From: a virus | Direction: 5' to 3' (one strand) | Virus record (IMG/VR): IMGVR_UViG_3300010373_000023 | Coordinates: 1-41,029 of that record | DNA length: 41,029 nt | Shown: piece by piece, positions 21,769 to 28,099 of the stretch | Layout: each line of letters begins with the position of its first letter | Numbering within the stretch: the first letter of the stretch is position 1 | Program-made: the position numbers and the translations under genes | Notes under the pieces: model-generated | What the model saw: the letters and a program-made list of their open reading frames with translations, nothing else | Told to the model about the DNA's origin: nothing | The model's database searches: none

Positions 21769-21827
21769 CCAATTCCCTCCCGTTCGACTTTTCACCTTCT
21801 CACCGCACGAAACGATAAGTGTCCCTT

Positions 21828-21836
21828 ATAATAGCA
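21828..21836 (-). promoter_or_regulatory. early leftward promoter (extended -10)
   Basis: On the minus strand TGCTATTAT, an extended -10, about 55 bases before the Cro-like start; it overlaps the left arm of the operator palindrome, so operator binding would block it. No clear -35. Confidence 0.5.
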
Positions 21837-21865
21837 GCAATGTTACGGTAAATATACATTGTTGC
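21834..21865. promoter_or_regulatory. switch operator (10-bp inverted repeat)
   Basis: GCAGCAATGT (21834-21843) and ACATTGTTGC (21856-21865) form a 32-bp palindrome with one mismatch, in the AT-rich gap between the divergent Cro-like and CI-like genes. The likely binding site of one or both HTH proteins. Confidence 0.6.
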
Positions 21866-21919
21866 AATCTTTTTTCATAAGAGGCAGGGTACTCTTGTTC
21901 AGACGAGATGGAGGGCAAC

Positions 21920-22420
21920 ATGGAACGGAACCGATTTGCGATAGAACTTGACCGGCGAATGAAGGCGCGGAGGATGCGCACTGGGCAGCTTGCAGCAGCT
22001 ACAGGGGTTTCTCAGCCGCGGATCAGCCAGTACCTCAGCTGCACTCACCGGCCAGGGGAAGAGATGATCGAGAAGATTGCGGCCGCGCTGGATTGGCCTC
22101 TCCAGGATGCGCTGCACTGCGCGGGCTACCACCGGCCAGAACTCGACGCCGGCGCAGAGGAAATCGGCGCGGAGCTGGCGGATATCATCGATCCGCTGGA
22201 GCCGGAGGACCGGCGACTCGTCCTGTCACAGTTACGGGAGTGGGCGAGGGGTCTGGTGGGCATTTTGACGGAGACGAGGGGGATCACTTCAAAAGCAGGA
22301 AATCAGACACACAATTCTGTATTATGTATCACTTTTAACCGAACCGCCCGTCTATTCGCCGTATTTCTAACAGACTGTTGCTTGCTCGCGCATTCCCCGA
22401 TACATCCAGTAGCAGCATAG
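21920..22420 (+). CDS. CI-like repressor without peptidase domain
   Basis: 166 residues from ATG 21920, whose GGAGGG site includes the alternative ATG at 21908. N-terminal Xre HTH (about residues 8-60: MKARRMRTGQLAAATGVSQP, RISQYLS). A C-terminal helical part (ADIIDPLEPEDRRLVLSQLR) but no LexA/S24 Ser-Lys peptidase, so it is unlikely to be cleaved by RecA. The last 45 codons are compositionally different and AT-richer, running over the CACAAT operator. Confidence 0.72.
   Translation: MERNRFAIELDRRMKARRMRTGQLAAATGVSQPRISQYLSCTHRPGEEMIEKIAAALDWPLQDALHCAGYHRPELDAGAEEIGAELADIIDPLEPEDRRLVLSQLREWARGLVGILTETRGITSKAGNQTHNSVLCITFNRTARLFAVFLTDCCLLAHSPIHPVAA
22309..22326. promoter_or_regulatory. CACAAT-N5-ATTATG operator-like site, copy 1
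   Basis: The 18-base block at 22309-22326 matches 26221-26238 with two mismatches. It contains CACAAT-TCTGT-ATTATG, one base short of the perfect palindrome CACAAT-N5-ATTGTG seen in copy 2. It lies inside the 3' end of the CI-like gene, about 105 bases before the integrase start. Confidence 0.55.
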
Positions 22421-22430
22421 GTTTCATCTG

Positions 22431-23498
22431 GTGAAACCCGCAGATGCTGCTAATGCCTACGTCGCCCACTGCAGGGCACGCAATCTGTCCCCGAATAGCG
22501 TGATCACCTACCGTCACGCCCTGGGCTGGATGGTGCGGTCCCTGCCGGATGCTGATTTTGCACAGATCACCTCTCCTCAAATCGATGCCGCCTGGTCCGC
22601 CATCGCCGATGCGGACGAGCTGGGACCCAACACGCTGCGCCTTTACCGGGTGATCATGGCGAGCTGGCTGGACTGGTCCATCCGGAAGGCGGGCCTGGCC
22701 CGGCACGCTCTGCGCGAAATCCCGCTCCCGAAGAAGGTCGCGCCCTTTCGGCCGAAGGTTTCGATCCAGCGCCTCTACGCGCTGCGGGCGGCCTGCGTGA
22801 GACTGAACTCCGACTACGAACGAGTGCGAGCGCTCGCCCTCCTGGAGACGCTCTGGTCCACGCTCACCCGGCGCGCGGAGGTGCGCAGCCTGCAGGTGCG
22901 CCATCTGCGTCTCGAGGACGACCCGCCCGAGATTCACATCGAGTGCGGAAAAGGCGGATGGTCTGGCAACATTCCGATCAGCGATCGCGCCGCCGGTGCG
23001 CTGCGAGACTGGCTTGCGGTCCGCGGCGATGCCGGGCACGATTGGCTCTGGTGCAACGAGGGAGAAAAGCGTCAGCGCATGGGGATGCATGCGCTGTACA
23101 AGCTGCTTGGCACTCTGGCGACCTCGGCCGGAATTGCGGTGGACGAGTGCAAGCCGCATGCCGTACGACGAGGATCCTCGACCGCGATGCTGCAGGCCGG
23201 GCAGGACCTCGGTACCGTCAGCCTGTATCTGCGGCATCGATCGATCCAAACGACAATGGATTATGTGGAGTCGAGCACTAATCGCCTGGCGAAGGTACGA
23301 AATTGGATGGAAGATGTCGAGAAGGCGGAAGCCAAGGAAGGTTCGAGGGACACTATCATCGAGGAAATCCGCGGTTACATGGCTGCCGCCCAGGAGCCCA
23401 CGGTTCCGGCCGAGCAGCGGCCGCAGGCGAAGAGCGACCCGCGCGCCCACCGGCGCCGGATGCAGACAACGGTCCGGCATAGGCAGCAGCCAGAGTAA
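22431..23498 (+). CDS. int: tyrosine integrase
   Basis: 355 residues from GTG, 10 bases after the CI-like stop. SAM-like N-terminal domain (residues 1-90) and a catalytic domain with all expected residues: Arg147 (TRRAEVRSL), Lys174 (ECGKGG), His243/Arg246 (KPHAVRRGSS), His269 (LRHRSIQTT) and the Tyr278 nucleophile (TTMDYV). C-terminal basic/Pro-rich tail of about 60 residues. Catalyses site-specific integration and, with an excisionase, excision. No attP core could be found by eye. Confidence 0.93.
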   Translation: MKPADAANAYVAHCRARNLSPNSVITYRHALGWMVRSLPDADFAQITSPQIDAAWSAIADADELGPNTLRLYRVIMASWLDWSIRKAGLARHALREIPLPKKVAPFRPKVSIQRLYALRAACVRLNSDYERVRALALLETLWSTLTRRAEVRSLQVRHLRLEDDPPEIHIECGKGGWSGNIPISDRAAGALRDWLAVRGDAGHDWLWCNEGEKRQRMGMHALYKLLGTLATSAGIAVDECKPHAVRRGSSTAMLQAGQDLGTVSLYLRHRSIQTTMDYVESSTNRLAKVRNWMEDVEKAEAKEGSRDTIIEEIRGYMAAAQEPTVPAEQRPQAKSDPRAHRRRMQTTVRHRQQPE

Positions 23499-23501
23499 AC
23501 A

Positions 23502-23534
23502 CCAAACGGGAGAATCGGCGATTCTCCCGTTTGG
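23502..23534. terminator. bidirectional hairpin between convergent genes
   Basis: Perfect 16-bp arms around a single base (CCAAACGGGAGAATCG and its complement). It sits three bases behind the integrase stop and 50 bases from the end of the leftward gene at 23585, so it can stop both. The lack of a long U-tract is a weakness; an att-related palindrome is an alternative. Confidence 0.6.
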
Positions 23535-23584
23535 CGGGGTGCTAACATGGCTCTCGCTGAGAGTTTACCACCAGGTGAACCTAA

Positions 23585-24094
23585 TCAAGCAGCTTCGGCG
23601 CGGATTGCCTGGCACCGATCGGCGTGCGCTTTTCCGGCCGGAGCGTTGCAGCTCGTGCAGACGGCGCCGCTCGTGTTGATGGTCCGGGTCCCGCGCTGGA
23701 GCTGCTCGCGAGCTGCTCGGACCGGCTGATCCAGACGCTGATCAGTCTCCGCCTCCTCGCCCAGCTCCTCCATGGCGGCCATTCCGATGTTCACCGCATC
23801 GCGCAGCGCCCTTGCCTTTGCCCGCGTCTCCGCCATTCGCAGCAGGCAATTCTGCATCGCCGGCGTCACGTTGTTCGGCGCCGCATCGCCCAGGCCGCTG
23901 AACGATCGCTCGATGCCGTCCTTCTCCAGCACGATCGTTGCCGTGCAGATCGCGACCCTGTTGTTCGCGTCGGTCGGCGCCTGGATTAACTCAGTGGCGA
24001 TCGACTTCAGGCCCTGCTGCGTTGCGAGGTCCAGGAGGCCAGCATAGAGGCAGAACGTCCGGCCCTGGCGCTCGATCAGAAATTCCTTCTTCAC
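23585..24094 (-). CDS. putative recombination protein (Rad52-like annealing family)
   Basis: 169 residues. The middle (LLDLATQQGLKSIATELIQA, ICTATIVLEKDG, FSGLGDAAP, then LLRMAETRAKARALRDAVNI) resembles the strand-helix pattern of Rad52-superfamily single-strand annealing proteins, in which a helix with TRAKARAL is typical. Ends with a small CTSC...C segment. The 326-residue gene further up the operon has the pattern of DUF1351 proteins that accompany recombinases. Family call by motif only. Confidence 0.5.
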   Translation of the reverse strand: MKKEFLIERQGRTFCLYAGLLDLATQQGLKSIATELIQAPTDANNRVAICTATIVLEKDGIERSFSGLGDAAPNNVTPAMQNCLLRMAETRAKARALRDAVNIGMAAMEELGEEAETDQRLDQPVRAAREQLQRGTRTINTSGAVCTSCNAPAGKAHADRCQAIRAEAA

Positions 24095-24282
24095 TGTCGT
24101 TCCTCCGTTTCGCTAAGAGTCTCTTCGATGATCTTCGCGCGTCGATCCAGGAATGCTTGCGCGTCAGCTTCGCTCTTTGGATCGTAGTCCAGGCCGTAGG
24201 CTGTGACGCACGCCCGGTGCGACTTCTCGCCATTGCTCACGGACTCGGCGCTCAATGTCTGATTGCAAAAGACACAATTCAT
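24091..24282 (-). CDS. small protein with CxxC pair
   Basis: 63 residues. MNCVFCNQTL at the start and RACVTAYG give a three-Cys/His zinc site (CVFC...HRAC); acidic helical C-terminus. Its stop overlaps the start of the next gene (ATGA). Unknown. Confidence 0.68.
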   Translation of the reverse strand: MNCVFCNQTLSAESVSNGEKSHRACVTAYGLDYDPKSEADAQAFLDRRAKIIEETLSETEERQ

Positions 24283-24294
24283 GGTCTCGGTCTC

Positions 24295-24570
24295 CTATAG
24301 GTAGTCGATGCGGTTTCTCAGCTCGTTAATTTCTCGGGAGCGCTTCTCGATCCGCCGATCTTGCTCGGACTGGTAGACGCTCATTCCATCGATGCTGCTT
24401 TCCAGCTGCTCGATGCGGTCGCCGACCTCCTCGGAGACGATCGCCCGAATGAGATCCTCCAACCGCTCTGCCACGGTCGGCGGTGGAGTGGTGGTCGGCG
24501 GTCTGGTGATCTCAGCGGCATAGAGGCAGAAGGTCCGGCCCTGGCGCTCGACCAAAAACTCTTTTCTCAC
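24295..24570 (-). CDS. coiled-coil protein sharing its N-terminus with the 23585 gene
   Basis: 91 residues. The first 18 residues (MRKEFLVERQGRTFCLYA) match the start of the 23585 gene (MKKEFLIERQGRTFCLYA); then a Thr/Pro linker and a C-terminal coiled coil (RIEQLESSIDGM, EQDRRIEKRSREINELRN). The shared module is near-identical at the DNA level, so it was probably duplicated. It could be a partner that co-assembles with the recombination protein. Confidence 0.65.
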   Translation of the reverse strand: MRKEFLVERQGRTFCLYAAEITRPPTTTPPPTVAERLEDLIRAIVSEEVGDRIEQLESSIDGMSVYQSEQDRRIEKRSREINELRNRIDYL

Positions 24571-24582
24571 TTGCGTGTCTCC

Positions 24583-24780
24583 TTATAACTTTCCGTTTCT
24601 GGGTGATGTCAGCCGAATCAGCTTCAACTCGGCATCATCCGGGCTGTATATCCGGTATTCTCCGGCTTCGAAGCGCAGGTCCGCGGTCGCCGTCAGCGGT
24701 GCAGGCTCGCCTGCTTTTACACTCGCCAGGCTGCTGCACAATGTGCGAGCACGCTGAGGACTCACGACGATGTATTTCAT
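24583..24780 (-). CDS. small hypothetical protein
   Basis: 65 residues. Strand-rich (KYIVVSPQRARTLCSSLASV, then DLRFEAGEYRIYSPDDAELK). Starts in the stop of the 24777 gene (ATGA) and precedes the N-terminally duplicated gene by 12 bases. Unknown. Confidence 0.65.
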   Translation of the reverse strand: MKYIVVSPQRARTLCSSLASVKAGEPAPLTATADLRFEAGEYRIYSPDDAELKLIRLTSPRNGKL

Positions 24781-25757
24781 TTCTGCCAGCCGAAGTCGTC
24801 TTCCATCCGTTTCTTGTAAACCTCGCGATCCGATCGCTTCTCCTCGTCGTCGATCGGCGCGGAGATCATGAGCGAAGAGGTATTAAGCTCGTCGGCATAC
24901 GGATCGCTCTCGATCAACGCTCCTAGATTGAGCGCCTCGCGGTAGAGGCCGCAAATCTCGATCAGCAGCGGGACGCACGCCATGTCGTCCGCTGCACGGT
25001 AGGCCACCAGGCGGGCCACAAACCTCGCGACAATCGGATCCGAATTGAGCGTGTCGAGTGTCTTCACCAGCTCCGCCACCGGCGACGTCGCCGCCTTAGC
25101 AACGGGAGGCTCAACGGGCGCGGCCTTCGCAGCTGCCCGCAACTGCTCCAGTTCAGCGCGATCGGCGGCAAGCTGCGCCTGATCCGCTTCGGCCTGAACT
25201 CGCTGGTTGTACAGCTCGTGCAGTGCAAGGATCGTCGCGTCGCGGGCCATTTTCGCGGTCGTGTCGTACTCCTCGAATTGTTCAAGCCATTCACCGCTTG
25301 CGTCTTTGCGCGTGGCTGCCAGCGCCTCACACCGGGCCGTGATCTCCTGAGATGTCGCGCCGGCAAGAGTGATCGGCAGTCGGCGCAGCTCCTCGATCGC
25401 GGCCATGATCGCAGCCTGGCGGCCGGCTTCCGCCTGCTCACGCTCGATGCGCGCTCGCTCGATGCGGCTCTCCTCGGCGTTGATCTGCCCGGCTATCGGA
25501 TCTTCGAGAGCGGAGATTTGCAGGGATATCCGCTTCGCTTCGCTGTCGATCAGCTTTGCCTGCTCCAGCACGGGCGCCTTGATCTTCACGCGCATCCGCT
25601 CGAGCGCGGTCCGATACCCGGCCAACTCCTTGCGCGCCGATTTCGCGGCCGACATCCCCGCGTCGCTGCCGACCTCGTAGAGCTTGCCAGCGTAGCGGCT
25701 GCGCAGCGCATCGAGCGCCGCGGCGGTTACACTGTATTCAGTGATCTGTGTTTGCAT
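24777..25757 (-). CDS. DUF1351-like recombination accessory protein
   Basis: 326 residues from ATG 25757 (25760 also possible) behind AGGAGG. N-terminal 180 residues are helical and coiled-coil rich: SARKELAGYRTALERMRVKI, LEQAKLIDSEAKRISLQISA, then GEWLEQFEEYD. The pattern agrees with DUF1351 proteins that lie beside recombinases in phage operons. C-terminus has a separate domain (PIVARFVARLVAYRAADDMA). Likely helps single-strand annealing or nuclease function; inferred. Confidence 0.55.
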   Translation of the reverse strand: MQTQITEYSVTAAALDALRSRYAGKLYEVGSDAGMSAAKSARKELAGYRTALERMRVKIKAPVLEQAKLIDSEAKRISLQISALEDPIAGQINAEESRIERARIEREQAEAGRQAAIMAAIEELRRLPITLAGATSQEITARCEALAATRKDASGEWLEQFEEYDTTAKMARDATILALHELYNQRVQAEADQAQLAADRAELEQLRAAAKAAPVEPPVAKAATSPVAELVKTLDTLNSDPIVARFVARLVAYRAADDMACVPLLIEICGLYREALNLGALIESDPYADELNTSSLMISAPIDDEEKRSDREVYKKRMEDDFGWQK

Positions 25758-25843
25758 CATCGTCCTCCTACCAGGGCATACGCCAACTCCGCCGCGAAAA
25801 CGACGAGCAGCGCGTAAATTCCAATATTCTTGAGGGTGCGCAT
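25757..25843 (-). CDS. 28-residue membrane peptide
   Basis: MRTLKNIGIYALLVVFAAEL followed by AYALVGGR: one helix of about 16 hydrophobic residues with a basic N-terminus, predicted membrane-inserted with N inside. Both ends overlap neighbouring starts/stops (TGATG), so it is translated as part of the operon. Too short for other domains. Confidence 0.62.
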   Translation of the reverse strand: MRTLKNIGIYALLVVFAAELAYALVGGR

Positions 25844-26058
25844 CAGCCGATCTCCGCTTCGGCAATGCGCGCCATGTACGCGCTGTTCTCCGCGTTCTCA
25901 TTCGCGGTCCCGAGAGCTGCTTCTAACTCAGCAATACGAGCGTGCAGCTTCGCCATCGTGCTGCGGTGGGCATCCGCGCGCAGATCCTCCTCCGCGAACT
26001 TCGCCTCACGCTCGCGCGCGCGCACGTAGGCTCGATCCTCAAACGGTACGGTTTTCAA
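25843..26058 (-). CDS. small coiled-coil protein
   Basis: 71 residues from TTG 26058, with AGGAG seven bases upstream. Charged helix (RAYVRAREREAKFAEEDLRA) and a heptad region (STMAKLHARIAELEAALGTA). First gene of the leftward recombination operon; its leader overlaps the palindrome at 26069-26085. Confidence 0.62.
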   Translation of the reverse strand: MKTVPFEDRAYVRAREREAKFAEEDLRADAHRSTMAKLHARIAELEAALGTANENAENSAYMARIAEAEIG

Positions 26059-26068
26059 CTCTGTGCTC

Positions 26069-26085
26069 CTATTCTGGTAGAATAG
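26069..26085. promoter_or_regulatory. palindrome CTATTCT-GGT-AGAATAG at operon start
   Basis: Perfect 7-bp arms around three bases. It overlaps the ribosome binding site of the leftward gene and, on the plus strand, the TGGTAGAAT extended -10 (26075-26083). It could be an operator for both directions or a hairpin masking the ribosome binding site. Confidence 0.5.
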
Positions 26086-26155
26086 GTGTGCCGGTCTTCG
26101 CAGGTTGGCACACCGCGCGCAGCGTCTTCCTAGGGGCGCTGCGCGCTGTTTGTTT
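26085..26155 (+). ncRNA. candidate small RNA C (two stem-loops)
   Basis: GGTGTGCC (26085-26092) pairs with GGCACACC (26107-26114), directly followed by GCGCGCAGCG (26115-26124) pairing with CGCTGCGCGC (26137-26146), then TGTTTGTTT. A compact two-hairpin RNA of about 70 nt with an extended -10 just before it. It is opposite the upstream region of the leftward recombination operon. No reading frame of note. Confidence 0.48.
26115..26155 (+). terminator. intrinsic terminator of unit C
   Basis: A 10-bp GC-rich stem with a 12-base loop and a T-rich tail TGTTTGTTT on the plus strand. Confidence 0.65.
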
Positions 26156-26174
26156 GGTAGTATCATTATGGCTC

Positions 26175-26200
26175 AAAAGGATTGCTATGTCAATCCTTTT
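26175..26200. terminator. bidirectional hairpin AAAAGGATTG/CAATCCTTTT
   Basis: Perfect 10-bp arms with a six-base loop. A-rich on one side and T-rich on the other, so it can end transcription either way, insulating unit C from the excisionase-like promoter. Confidence 0.55.
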
Positions 26201-26221
26201 CACTCCAGAAACGATTAATTA

Positions 26222-26245
26222 CACAATTCTTTATTGTGGTATACT
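26222..26245 (+). promoter_or_regulatory. operator plus leaderless promoter of the excisionase-like gene
   Basis: CACAAT-TCTTT-ATTGTG (26222-26238) is a perfect palindrome abutting TGGTATACT (26237-26245). The ATG starts seven bases after the -10, where transcription should begin, so the mRNA would be leaderless. A near-copy of the operator block lies at 22309. Confidence 0.6.
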
Positions 26246-26251
26246 GCGGGC

Positions 26252-26476
26252 ATGAGACCGGAGAGCTACGTCACGATAATTGAGGCGGCGAAACTGCTCG
26301 ATGTCCACCAGCAGGTTATTCGCCAGGCTGTTTGGGAAGGGCGTCTACCGTCCACGACAGTGTTCGGACGGATCGTGATTTCACGAGCTGACGTAGAGGC
26401 TTACCGTGCGCGCACCCGGCCTGATGGCGTGAAACCTCGAGGCCGGCCGAAGAAAGCTGTGTCGGGAGATGCCTGA
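26252..26476 (+). CDS. excisionase-like winged-helix DNA-binding protein
   Basis: 74 residues from ATG 26252; an in-frame ATG at 26234 would lie upstream of the -10 and is rejected. HTH_17/excisionase pattern: SYVTIIEAAKLLDVHQQVIR, then GRLPSTTVFGRIVISRADVE, AYRARTRP, and a basic Gly-Pro-Arg tail (RGRPKKA). It probably bends DNA for excision or regulates its own promoter. Confidence 0.75.
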   Translation: MRPESYVTIIEAAKLLDVHQQVIRQAVWEGRLPSTTVFGRIVISRADVEAYRARTRPDGVKPRGRPKKAVSGDA

Positions 26477-26660
26477 AGACACGTCGATACCGGATGCGTT
26501 CGACCAGATGATTAAGGGGCCGTACGCCATCAATGACAAAATCGCGCGGCTAGAAAAGACCGTGAAGGCGCTCGCTAAGCGTGTTGAAGAATTGGAAGCG
26601 CGCGAGGAGCGGCGCCATCAAGAGGATATCGATCGTGCGGAACGAGGCGACGGATCGTGA
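26469..26660 (+). CDS. small coiled-coil protein
   Basis: 63 residues, ATG overlapping the excisionase-like gene by eight bases. Heptads in NDKIARLEKTVKALAKRVEE and highly charged C-terminus. Unknown; likely co-transcribed with its neighbours. Confidence 0.65.
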   Translation: MPEDTSIPDAFDQMIKGPYAINDKIARLEKTVKALAKRVEELEAREERRHQEDIDRAERGDGS

Positions 26661-27097
26661 CTTCACCCTACAAAGTCTGCCCGGCCTGCCAACTGTCCTA
26701 TGCATCGAGCCTGGCCGAATGCCCGCGCTGCGCTCACTTTCGGCGAAGTCAGCAGCCGGTACCAGTAGTGAAGAAGCCTTCCGGGTGGGACTGGCCAGCG
26801 TCGACTCCGCAGCAGTGGTTCAGCGGCCTGGCGGCGATCGCGGCGATCCTGTTCTTCTGCTGGGTGATCATCCCTTGGATGTTTCCTCGCGGCGGCCGGA
26901 ATTCAAACGACGATCTGTACAAAGTCAAGTTTGGAATGCAGGTCGCCGACGTGCAGCAGATCATGGGAGAGCCGGACCAGTCGCAGGATTTTCAGAGTAC
27001 CGGGATGCGGATGCAGATGTTCTATTACACCGTGGGCGGGCGGCAGGTGCAAATCGCTTTCCAGAACGGCCGCGTCGACTCGATCAACAGGTATTGA
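26657..27097 (+). CDS. zinc-ribbon / membrane / BamE-like protein
   Basis: 146 residues from GTG (GTGA overlap). Three parts: a zinc ribbon (CPACQLSYASSLAECPRC, residues 8-25), one membrane helix (FSGLAAIAAILFFCWVIIPW, about 55-75), and a SmpA/OmlA (BamE-like) domain (VKFGMQVADVQQIMGEPDQS then IAFQNGRVDSI). The ribbon would be cytoplasmic and the BamE-like domain outside. It lies in the small-gene set behind the excisionase-like gene; an envelope function such as exclusion is only a hypothesis. Confidence 0.7.
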   Translation: MTSPYKVCPACQLSYASSLAECPRCAHFRRSQQPVPVVKKPSGWDWPASTPQQWFSGLAAIAAILFFCWVIIPWMFPRGGRNSNDDLYKVKFGMQVADVQQIMGEPDQSQDFQSTGMRMQMFYYTVGGRQVQIAFQNGRVDSINRY

Positions 27098-27101
27098 GAG
27101 G

Positions 27102-27338
27102 ATGCTCTTTTTCCCGCACTACCACGAGCAGTCGCTGTACAGCACGTTCAAGCCGATGACCGGGCGGTGCGCCCGCTACGACTGCTCCAAGTGCGACTGG
27201 CATCTGCTGTTTGTGTACCCACGGACCGCTGAGACTGAGAGCGTAGAAGACTTTACCTGGCGCATTATTAGCGGCGCCGATGGGCCATGCCCGCACTTCC
27301 GACCGTTTCTCAACTCGCTTGTGCAGCCTCTTTTATAG
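27102..27338 (+). CDS. small hypothetical protein with Cys/His
   Basis: 78 residues from ATG 27102. MLFFPHYHEQSLYSTFKPMT, then CARYDCSKCDWHLLFVYP and CPHFRPF: a possible zinc site of CxxxxCxxC and CxH. No family recognised. Follows the BamE-like gene by four bases. Confidence 0.62.
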   Translation: MLFFPHYHEQSLYSTFKPMTGRCARYDCSKCDWHLLFVYPRTAETESVEDFTWRIISGADGPCPHFRPFLNSLVQPLL

Positions 27339-27380
27339 CTGTCACTCTGTCAACCCCGCAACCGAAAAGGACATGCAGAT

Positions 27381-27695
27381 TTGAACTTTCAGACAAGCGA
27401 CGCTATGGTAGATGCCGCAATCGAGTGCTGCAGCGTCATTTATCATCATGGTCATCCTAAGCCAGGGGACATTAACCGCATCAGAGCAAAGTACGAGATT
27501 CCCATGGAGCTAATGGATTCTGTCATCAGTGAGGCCTGGATGATTATTCGAGCCGCCTTTATCAATGAGGTTGGCTTACGAAAAGAAGCGGGTGAGAAAA
27601 CCAATGAAGCGTCTCCATACCTCGCTGGAATCTATATTCGATCAGTGCAACAGAATTATGCAAAGCCCGCGTTCATGCCTGAATCAAGCGAATGA
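27381..27695 (+). CDS. hypothetical helical protein
   Basis: 104 residues from TTG behind AAAAGGA; ATG 27405 is an alternative. Helical: DAAIECCSVIYHHGHPKPGD and MELMDSVISEAWMIIRAAFI. Base composition is AT-richer than neighbours. Unknown. Confidence 0.6.
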   Translation: MNFQTSDAMVDAAIECCSVIYHHGHPKPGDINRIRAKYEIPMELMDSVISEAWMIIRAAFINEVGLRKEAGEKTNEASPYLAGIYIRSVQQNYAKPAFMPESSE

Positions 27696-27793
27696 CCTCG
27701 TGGCGAGCCTCGGTGGGCGCCTCCAGAATGCAACCGCCGCAGAAACGTGCAATACTGACATGTAGACACGGTTAGTAGACACGTGGAGACGGA

Positions 27794-28000
27794 GTGCATG
27801 TCGCTGAGATAGTCCTGGCGCGGTACGAGCTGCGCTGTAGTGCCTGCAACAGGTTCATGGGAGAGCTGTTCGGAGACGAGATACGCCTTCGAACACGCTG
27901 CATGGGCCGAGACTGCCGCTGCTGGAACTGGTTTAAGGTCCATTGTGGCGTGCTCACCACCGGGCGGGCGCGGCAATCAGCCATCGATAAAGTCGCATAG
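27794..28000 (+). CDS. Com-like zinc-finger protein
   Basis: 68 residues from GTG. ELRCSACNRFMGELFGDEIR followed by TRCMGRDCRCWNWFKV is the two-pair zinc pattern of phage Com-like/zinc-ribbon proteins, which in Mu activates translation of a later gene. Located two genes before the terminase small subunit, so a regulatory role at the early-late border is possible. Confidence 0.6.
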   Translation: MHVAEIVLARYELRCSACNRFMGELFGDEIRLRTRCMGRDCRCWNWFKVHCGVLTTGRARQSAIDKVA

Positions 28001-28025
28001 AAATCTGATCTGCATGAGGCCATAG

Positions 28026-28058
28026 CGTCTCTTGGGTAGACCCCGAGAGGCGTTTTTT
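28026..28058 (+). terminator. intrinsic terminator before the packaging genes
   Basis: CGTCTCTTGGG pairs with CCCGAGAGGCG (two G-U pairs), loop TAGAC, then TTTTTT. The same motif GCGTCTCTTGG and tail GTGTTTGGG recur at the 33571 terminator. Confidence 0.8.
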
Positions 28059-28099
28059 GTGTTTGGGCCGGCCAGGCGCCGGTCCACGAGGTTGACAGA

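Noticed and set aside
22335-23480. Leftward open frame of 381 codons under the integrase
   Set aside because: Integrase carries all catalytic residues; antisense frame is a composition shadow.
27760-27785. Two TAGACACG copies, 13 bases apart, before the Com-like gene
   Set aside because: Short and only two copies; not enough for an operator claim.
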